From contig NZ_MVOL01000016.1 in the NCBI RefSeq assembly GCF_002018875.1, forward strand, positions 62,001 through 126,000: a DNA stretch of 64,000 nucleotides. Reading direction: 5' to 3'. Positions 58,862 to 64,000 of this stretch are shown here, piece by piece. The translations under genes were made by a program, and so were the position numbers. The notes beneath the pieces are model-generated. The model worked only from the letters and a program-made list of their open reading frames with translations, searched no databases and had not been told where the DNA came from. The first letter of the stretch is position 1; every line of letters begins with the position of its first letter. The stretch comes from Pseudomonas sp. MF4836. Lineage in GTDB: Bacteria > Pseudomonadota > Gammaproteobacteria > Pseudomonadales > Pseudomonadaceae.

Positions 58862-59644
58862 ATGCATTTACTGTATCCAAGCGACCCGTTTGATCCGAAG
58901 CAGGTCGACGAGACCTATCAGGACGAATATGCCGCCGCCCGGGCCCTGGGCCTGGAGGCTTCGCTGTTCTGTTTCGAAGACTTCGAGGCCGGCCGGCTCA
59001 AGGCACACCCGGCCATTCCCGAGGGCAGCACGGTGCTGTATCGCGGCTGGATGCTGACGCCGCCGGTGTACATCAGCTTGGTCGAAGCCCTGCGCGTCCT
59101 GGGTGCCACGGCGTTGACCGATCCCGCTCAATACCGGCGTTGTCACCACCTGCCGGAGTGGTACCCGTTGCTGACCGAGCACACCAGCGAGACCCGGGTG
59201 CTGCCCGCCGACGCCGACTTCACCCAGGCCCTGCATGGGCTGGACTGGCCGGGGTATTTCATCAAGGACTATGTGAAATCCCTCAACACCGCTGGTGGGG
59301 CGCTGGTGGCGAACGTGGCGCAGATCGCCCGACTGGTGGAGCAGATGCGCCAGTACCGCGGGCAGATAGAAGGCGGCGTGTGCGTCAGAAAGCGCGAGGA
59401 TTACCTTGAGCACACCGAGCGGCGCTACTTTGTCGCCAGAGGCCGGGCCTACGGCGCCGATGGCGAGGTGCCGGCGCTGGTGCAACGTTGCGCGCGGTTG
59501 ATCGACAGCCCCTTTTTCTCGGTGGATGTGGTGCAGCGCGCTGACGGTGTACTGCGCCTCGTCGAGTTGGGCGATGGCCAGGTGTCGGATCGCAAGGAAT
59601 GGACCGCCGAGGGTTTCGCCCAGGTGCTCAAGACGCTCGGCTGA
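58862..59644 (+). CDS. ATP-grasp-domain protein
   Basis: 260 residues. Pattern of the DUF4343/ATP-grasp type: HLLYPSDPFDPKQVDETYQD, PEGSTVLYRGWMLTPPVYIS (about 55-75), WPGYFIKDYVKSLNTAGG (about 130), and RLVELGDGQVSDRKEW near the C-terminus with the E and D of the metal site. Ligase activity expected; substrate unknown. Start at 58862 (MHLLYPSDPFDP) fits the family. Confidence 0.72.
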   Translation: MHLLYPSDPFDPKQVDETYQDEYAAARALGLEASLFCFEDFEAGRLKAHPAIPEGSTVLYRGWMLTPPVYISLVEALRVLGATALTDPAQYRRCHHLPEWYPLLTEHTSETRVLPADADFTQALHGLDWPGYFIKDYVKSLNTAGGALVANVAQIARLVEQMRQYRGQIEGGVCVRKREDYLEHTERRYFVARGRAYGADGEVPALVQRCARLIDSPFFSVDVVQRADGVLRLVELGDGQVSDRKEWTAEGFAQVLKTLG

Positions 59645-59735
59645 GGCTCGGGTCAGCGACGCCAAGGGGTAGGACCAGACCGAAACCGACCTGGTCGCTA
59701 CCGTTGGCGACCCGTGCGAACAACGCCTGGAGCAA

Positions 59736-59748
59736 ATTCGTATACCAT
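59736..59748 (+). promoter_or_regulatory. Operator-like TTCGTATACCAT, copy 1
   Basis: Lies about 30 bp upstream of the GntR gene. The core TCGTATAC recurs in the palindrome TCGTATACGA (60987-60996) upstream of the ABC-transporter operon. Likely site of the same regulator. Confidence 0.5.
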
Positions 59749-59779
59749 ATCCCCCATCTCCTTTCGAACGACCGCCATT

Positions 59780-60451
59780 GTGAACCTACCTCGACTCAAC
59801 GCCCCGGACCTGGGCAACACGCCCTCCACCTCAGAGATCATCACCCGGCATCTGCGCGACGCCATCGTCGCCGGGCATTTCGACGAGGACGAGCCGATTC
59901 GCCAGGACGATATCGCCCGTCAGTTCAACGTCAGCAAGATCCCGGTGCGCGAGGCCCTCAAGCGCCTGGAAGCCGAGGGTCTGGTGATGTTCCAGCGCAA
60001 CCGCGGGGCCATGGTCACGCGGATCTCGGAAGCGGAACTGGCGCAAATGTTCGAGGTGCGCATGCTGCTTGAAGACAAGGCACTGCGCTTGGCGATCCCC
60101 AACATGACCGAAGAGACCTTCGCCCGGGCCGAGCGGATCTGCCAGGAGTTCATCGGCGAAAACGACGTCGGGCGCTGGGCCGAACTCAACTGGGAGCTGC
60201 ACGCCTGCCTGTATGAACCGGCGCAACGGCCGTTTCTGGTGAGCCTGATCCGCTCGGTCAACGACAAGCTGGAACGCTACCTGCGCATGCAGATGAGCCT
60301 CTCGGCCGGCAAGGACCGCGCCGACCACGAACACCGGGAAATCCTCCAGGCCTGCCGCGACGGCAACGTCGAACAGGCCGTGGCCCTGCTGGACGAACAC
60401 ATCGCCGGCGTCTGCAAGACCCTGTTCGAACACCTGCCTTGTGCGCATTGA
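59780..60451 (+). CDS. GntR-family (FCD) regulator
   Basis: 223 residues from a GTG start at 59780 (VNLPRLNAPDLGNT); the longer ATG frame upstream lacks coding character. N-terminal winged helix EPIRQDDIARQFNVSKIPVR then EALKRLEAEGLVMFQRNRGA. C-terminal FCD domain with HACLYEPAQRPFLVSLIRSV and EHREILQACRDG. It likely controls the downstream amino-acid transporter/aconitase-X operon because both promoters carry TCGTATAC. Confidence 0.82.
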   Translation: MNLPRLNAPDLGNTPSTSEIITRHLRDAIVAGHFDEDEPIRQDDIARQFNVSKIPVREALKRLEAEGLVMFQRNRGAMVTRISEAELAQMFEVRMLLEDKALRLAIPNMTEETFARAERICQEFIGENDVGRWAELNWELHACLYEPAQRPFLVSLIRSVNDKLERYLRMQMSLSAGKDRADHEHREILQACRDGNVEQAVALLDEHIAGVCKTLFEHLPCAH

Positions 60452-61042
60452 CGGCCAGCCGTTGCGGCACTGCGTAAAGACCTGAGATCCACGGCGCCCA
60501 TGCCGGCCTCGCGCGCTCGGCAGCGGCTACAGCCCGATGTCCCTGACACCCTGTAGCCGCTGCTGCCAGACGGCGCTGGCCCGCAACACCGCCGCATAAA
60601 TCCCCTGACACTCTGCGGCGTCCACCCCGACCAGCGCCGCCTCGCGGGCTCGGCAGCGACTCCAGCTCGATGCCCCCCGCATGCCCCTGACACCCTGTAG
60701 CCGCTGCCGCCAGGCTGCACTCGCCCGCGATACCACCGCATAAATCCCCTGACACTCCACGGCGCCCAAGCCGGCCTCGCGCGCTCGGCAGCAGCTACGG
60801 GCGGTGTTCCTTTAATGGGCGTCGCGGGGAGTGGTTGCTCCCTTATGTAACACCACGGCTGCACCGACTTTAGACCGGTGGCGCCACTGAAGCGGGTCTA
60901 GCGGGGTGCAACGGCTCTCCGGCAAGGATCGGTGAATTAATTCCAGGTAACGGGGAAAAACAGGCACGCCCATTGCTAATAAAATATCGTATACGAAATT
61001 CACAATACGATTGCCCCCCACCTTTGCGCTAACGAGGCACCT
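60452..61042. repeat. Intergenic tandem repeats of about 134 bp
   Basis: About 590 bp without a gene. The 9-mer GCTCGGCAG recurs at 60515, 60648 and 60783 (spacings 133 and 135), marking two full repeat units plus a partial third. Each unit contains CTGTAGCCGCTG, GCATAAATCCCCTGACACTC and a CTCGCG(C/G)GCTCGGCAG block, similar to dispersed GC-rich repeats seen between Pseudomonas genes. Minus-strand frames across them repeat CQGIYA and QRLQGVR but are repeat-driven. Confidence 0.6.
60987..60996 (+). promoter_or_regulatory. Palindromic operator TCGTATACGA upstream of ABC operon
   Basis: Perfect 10-bp palindrome 47 bp before the binding-protein gene, sharing TCGTATAC with the site upstream of the GntR gene. 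Confidence 0.5.
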
Positions 61043-61861
61043 ATGAAAAACCCCGCTTTTGCCGTAGCCCTCACCGCCGTTCTCAGCAGTTCCTTTATCG
61101 CCACCGCCCAGGCCGACAAGCTCGATGACATCATCGGCTCCGGCAAGCTGCGCTGCGCGGTGACCCTGGACTTCCCGCCCATGGGTTTTCGCGATGAAAG
61201 CAACAAGCCCGCCGGCTTTGACGTCGATTACTGCAATGACTTGGCAAAAGTCCTCGGGGTGGATGCCGAGGTGGTGGAAACACCCTTCCCCGACCGGATC
61301 CCGGCCCTGGTCTCGGGCCGCGCCGATGTGATTGTCGCCTCGACTTCCGACACGCTGGAGCGCGCCAAGACCGTCGGCCTGACCGTGCCCTACTTCGCCT
61401 TCCAGATGGTGGTGCTGACCCGGGACAACACCGGTATCAACAGCTTCGACGACATCAAGGGCAAGGCCCTGGGCAACACCAGCGGCACCTATGAAGCCAT
61501 TGCCCTGGAGAAAGACGTCAAGCAATGGGGCAGCGGTAGTTTCCGCGCCTATCAGTCGCAGAACGACACCATCCTCGCCGTCGCCCAAGGCCATATCGAC
61601 GCCACCGTGGTCACCAACACCGTGGCCGCCGCCACCCTCAAATCCGGCAAGTACAAGAACCTGAAAATCGCCGGTAACGCACCCTATGTGGTGGATTACG
61701 TGTCCCTGGGTGCCAAGCGCAACGAGTACGGGCTGATCAACTACCTCAACCTGTTCGTCAACCAGCAGGTGCGCACCGGGCGCTACAAGGAGCTGTTCGT
61801 GAAATGGGTCGGCAGCGAGATCCCGCCCACCGACCTGACCGTGCCAAAGGTCTACTACTAA
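61043..61861 (+). CDS. Amino-acid ABC transporter periplasmic binding protein
   Basis: 272 residues, signal peptide (VALTAVLSSSFIATAQA). Family-3 solute-binding features: GKLRCAVTLDFPPMGFRDES (about 34-53), GFDVDYCNDLAKVLGVDAEV, GRADVIVASTSDTLERAKTV, and a C-terminal NYLNLFVNQQVRTGRYKELF. First gene of an operon with aconitase X and a permease; probably binds cis-3-hydroxyproline, proline or another amino acid. Confidence 0.85.
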   Translation: MKNPAFAVALTAVLSSSFIATAQADKLDDIIGSGKLRCAVTLDFPPMGFRDESNKPAGFDVDYCNDLAKVLGVDAEVVETPFPDRIPALVSGRADVIVASTSDTLERAKTVGLTVPYFAFQMVVLTRDNTGINSFDDIKGKALGNTSGTYEAIALEKDVKQWGSGSFRAYQSQNDTILAVAQGHIDATVVTNTVAAATLKSGKYKNLKIAGNAPYVVDYVSLGAKRNEYGLINYLNLFVNQQVRTGRYKELFVKWVGSEIPPTDLTVPKVYY

Positions 61862-61871
61862 GGTGACCGGC

Positions 61872-63650
61872 ATGCCCAGCACGCCCACTGCCCTGAGCGG
61901 TCGCAGTCTGGTAGCGGGGGCCGCCCAAGGCCCCCTGCTGTTCGCCGAAGTCGGGCTGAGCTTCTGGGGCGGGGTCGACCCGGTCAGCGGCGAAGTCATC
62001 GATCGGCATCACCCCTTGAGCGGCGAGTGCCTGGCCGGCCGGGTGCTGGCCATCCCCAGCGGCCGCGGCTCGTGCACCGGCAGCAGCGTGCTGATGGAGC
62101 TGATCAGCAATGGCCATGCACCGGCCGCTCTGGTGCTGGCCGAGGCCGATGAGATCCTGACCCTGGGCGTGCTGGTGGCACAGACCATTTTCCAGCGTTC
62201 CCTGCCGGTGCTGTGCATCGGCCGGGAGGCCTTCGCCACCTTGCGCGGCAGCGCGTTCGCCCGGGTTGAAGGCGATGCGCTGAGCCTGTTCGCGCAAGCA
62301 CCGCCGGCCCTGGCCCCGTACCGCGACAGCCCGCAACCCGACACCCGGCCAACCTCGATCACACTCACCGCCCATGACCAGGCGCTGCTCGCCGGCACCC
62401 ACGGCAAGGCCGCCCAGGTGGCGATGCAGATCGTGCTGCGCATGGCCGAGCTGCAAGGTGCACGCAGCCTGGTGGATGTGACCCAGGCCCATATCGACGG
62501 TTGCATCTATACCGGGCCGGCCAGCCTGCGGTTCGCCGAACAACTGGTGCAATGGGGTGCACAGGTGCGGGTCCCGACCACCCTCAATTCGATTTCCGTG
62601 GACCAGCGCCGCTGGCGCGAACTGGGCATCGACGCCGCCCTCGGCGAACCCGCCAGTGCCCTGGGCGATGCCTATATGGCCATGGGCGCGCAACTGAGTT
62701 TCACCTGCGCGCCCTACCTGCTGGACAGCGCCCCCAAGGCCGGCGAACAGATTGTCTGGGCCGAATCCAACGCCGTGGTGTACGCCAACAGCGTGCTCGG
62801 CGCACGCACCCTGAAATACCCGGATTACCTGGACATCTGCATTGCCCTCAGCGGCCGCGCGCCCCTGGTCGGCTGCCACCTGGACGCTCAGCGCAAGGCC
62901 CGCCTGCAGATCGAGCTGCCGCCATTGGCCGCCCTCGACGACGCCTTCTACCCGCTGCTGGGTTATCACATCGGCAACCTGGCCGGCAGCCGCATCCCCC
63001 TGGTGCTGGGGCTGGAACGGGCGCAGCCCAGTCTCGACGACCTCAAGGCTTTCGGCGCCGCCTTTGCCACCACGTCGGCGGCGCCGCTGTTCCATATCGC
63101 CGGGGTCACCCCCGAGGCGCTGGACCCGGCCCAGGTGCTGGAACCGGGCGTGGCGCTGCCGGTGGAGCGCATCCAGCTCGCCGACCTGCGCGCCAGTTGG
63201 GCCGAGCTCAACAGCGCCAGGAATCCCCAGGTGGACGTGGTGTCCCTGGGCAACCCGCACTTTTCCGCCAGCGAGTTCGCCACCCTGGCTCGGCTGTGCC
63301 AAGGCCGGCATAAACACCCCGGGGTGGTGCTGGCGATCACCTGCGGCCGGGCTGTGCTGGAACAGGCCCGCGCCGCCGGGGACATCGCAGCGCTGGAGGC
63401 ATTTGGCGCGACCCTGATCACCGACACCTGCTGGTGCATGCTCGGCGAACCGGTGATCCCGCCCGGCGCCCGCACCCTGATGACCAACTCCGGCAAATAC
63501 GCCCACTACGCCCCCGGGCTGGTAGGCCGCCCGGTGCATTTCGCGAGCCTGGCCGACTGTGTCGACAGCGCCTGCACCGGTAACGCCAGCGGCCGCCTGC
63601 CGGCCTGGCTCGAACCCGTCGCCCCCCTGGAGAGCCCCGCGCATGTTTGA
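61872..63650 (+). CDS. Aconitase-X-type dehydratase (cis-3-hydroxy-L-proline dehydratase-like)
   Basis: 592 residues joining the small swivel domain (N-terminal, with GRVLAIPSGRGSCTGSSVLM, about 55-75) and the large catalytic domain (from about 150) of the AcnX family in one chain. Catalytic-domain landmarks are HIDGCIYTGPASLRFAEQLV, TCAPYLLDSAPKAGEQIVWA then ESNAVVYANSVLGARTLKYP, VDVVSLGNPHFSASEF, and ITDTCWCMLGEPVIPPGART with iron-sulfur/metal cysteines. Fused AcnX proteins are known as cis-3-hydroxy-L-proline dehydratases. ATG at 61872 has AAGGTGA upstream; GTG at 61863 is the alternative. Linked amino-acid transporter supports a role in hydroxyproline use. Confidence 0.82.
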   Translation: MPSTPTALSGRSLVAGAAQGPLLFAEVGLSFWGGVDPVSGEVIDRHHPLSGECLAGRVLAIPSGRGSCTGSSVLMELISNGHAPAALVLAEADEILTLGVLVAQTIFQRSLPVLCIGREAFATLRGSAFARVEGDALSLFAQAPPALAPYRDSPQPDTRPTSITLTAHDQALLAGTHGKAAQVAMQIVLRMAELQGARSLVDVTQAHIDGCIYTGPASLRFAEQLVQWGAQVRVPTTLNSISVDQRRWRELGIDAALGEPASALGDAYMAMGAQLSFTCAPYLLDSAPKAGEQIVWAESNAVVYANSVLGARTLKYPDYLDICIALSGRAPLVGCHLDAQRKARLQIELPPLAALDDAFYPLLGYHIGNLAGSRIPLVLGLERAQPSLDDLKAFGAAFATTSAAPLFHIAGVTPEALDPAQVLEPGVALPVERIQLADLRASWAELNSARNPQVDVVSLGNPHFSASEFATLARLCQGRHKHPGVVLAITCGRAVLEQARAAGDIAALEAFGATLITDTCWCMLGEPVIPPGARTLMTNSGKYAHYAPGLVGRPVHFASLADCVDSACTGNASGRLPAWLEPVAPLESPAHV

Positions 63651-64000
63651 CTACACCTTCCAATGGCGCTCGGCGCTACGGGCCTTGCCCGACATGCTGG
63701 CCGGTGCCCTGGTGACCTTCGAGACCGCCGCGCTGTCGATGATCTTCGGCGTGCTGATCGCCCTGGCCCTGACGGTGATGCGTGAAGCCCGGCAGCCGGT
63801 GCTGCGCGGCATCGGCAACGCCTGGGTGTCGATCGCCCGCAACACGCCGTCGCTGTTCCAGATCTACATCCTGTATTTCGGCCTCGGCTCCCTCGGGCTG
63901 CACGTCAGTTCCTGGTTCGCCCTGCTGGCCGGGATCACGTTCAACAATGCCGGCTACCTGGCCGAGAACTTTCGCGGCGGGCTCAAGGCCGTGCCCACGA
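63643..64000 (+). CDS. Amino-acid ABC transporter permease, 3' end outside window
   Basis: First 119 residues of a His/Glu/Gln-type permease. MFDYTFQWRSALRALPDMLA, then a helix GALVTFETAALSMIFGVLIA, RNTPSLFQIYILYFGLGSLG, and NNAGYLAENFRGGLKAVPT at the window edge, part of the EAA-type loop. Its ATG overlaps the end of the aconitase-X gene by 8 bp, so it is co-translated. Confidence 0.85.
   Translation, partial: MFDYTFQWRSALRALPDMLAGALVTFETAALSMIFGVLIALALTVMREARQPVLRGIGNAWVSIARNTPSLFQIYILYFGLGSLGLHVSSWFALLAGITFNNAGYLAENFRGGLKAVPT

Noticed and set aside
60258..60864. Minus-strand frames of 165-195 codons after the FCD regulator
   Set aside because: They run through tandem repeats and repeat the same peptide pieces because of the DNA repeats; no start signals.
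61758..63644. 628-codon minus-strand frame opposite the aconitase-X gene
   Set aside because: Antisense shadow of a clearly recognisable enzyme.
1..64000. CRISPR arrays, rRNA and tRNA genes
   Set aside because: No regularly spaced identical repeats with unique spacers and no tRNA or rRNA sequence recognised; the element is inserted in a protein gene, not a tRNA gene.

Overview
The window is a stretch of GC-rich Pseudomonas chromosome, most likely of the P. fluorescens group. It carries benE, fecIR-fecA, pfeR-pfeS-pfeA with a linked esterase, an ars cluster with arsH, and a REPIN-type palindrome. Into it a roughly 10.7-kb AT-rich foreign element (about 2875-13572) has been inserted. The species group is inferred from gene content and repeat type, not from a marker gene.

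The main point of interest is that insertion. It splits a fecA-type TonB-dependent receptor gene into a C-terminal part (1113-2876, minus) and an N-terminal part (13543-14259, minus). The element looks like a whole integrated plasmid. It has a large serine recombinase at its left end, a MOBV relaxase preceded by a hairpin that could be oriT, a KfrA-like protein behind an AT-rich repeat array, and a methyl-accepting chemotaxis protein as cargo. It also has a complete-looking ColE2-type replicon (candidate antisense RNA, Rep, and an origin-like motif just downstream) and three small proteins of unknown function. Both junctions share TCGA. The inner dyad of the rebuilt attP and the dyad of the rebuilt attB are both centred on the same G|A step, which predicts the crossover. 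Exact excision would restore fecA in frame, so the element may act as a reversible switch on a siderophore receptor.

Left to right outside the element: benE (partial, 2-1072); fecA/fecR/fecI (1113-15881 with the insertion); small unknown secreted and membrane proteins and a YecA-like protein (16268-18311); a LysE-type exporter and a beta-lactamase-fold hydrolase; a GntR regulator with lhgO and a metabolite:H+ symporter sharing a 14-bp operator-like sequence (20285-23792); a lipoprotein hydrolase, a nucleotidyltransferase and TrmK; PhyH, SMI1/KNR4 and LysE proteins; a MarR/flavin monooxygenase divergent pair; and an ars cluster whose arsB has lost two internal segments in frame (33443-35572). 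Then come a REPIN, a lipoprotein operon (37431-39887), several secreted proteins, a PhlG-like hydrolase with a divergent TetR gene, a HigBA-type toxin-antitoxin pair, and pfeRSA plus esterase (47307-52802). A 522-residue unknown protein, an rRNA-type methyltransferase, cell-wall and CAP-domain proteins, and a quinone reductase with a divergent TetR gene follow. The window ends in an amino-acid ABC transporter plus aconitase-X operon controlled by a GntR/FCD regulator, cut by the window edge.

No rRNA, tRNA or CRISPR array was recognised. Everything here was read by eye from the sequence. Family names rest on motif recognition and no database search was run.
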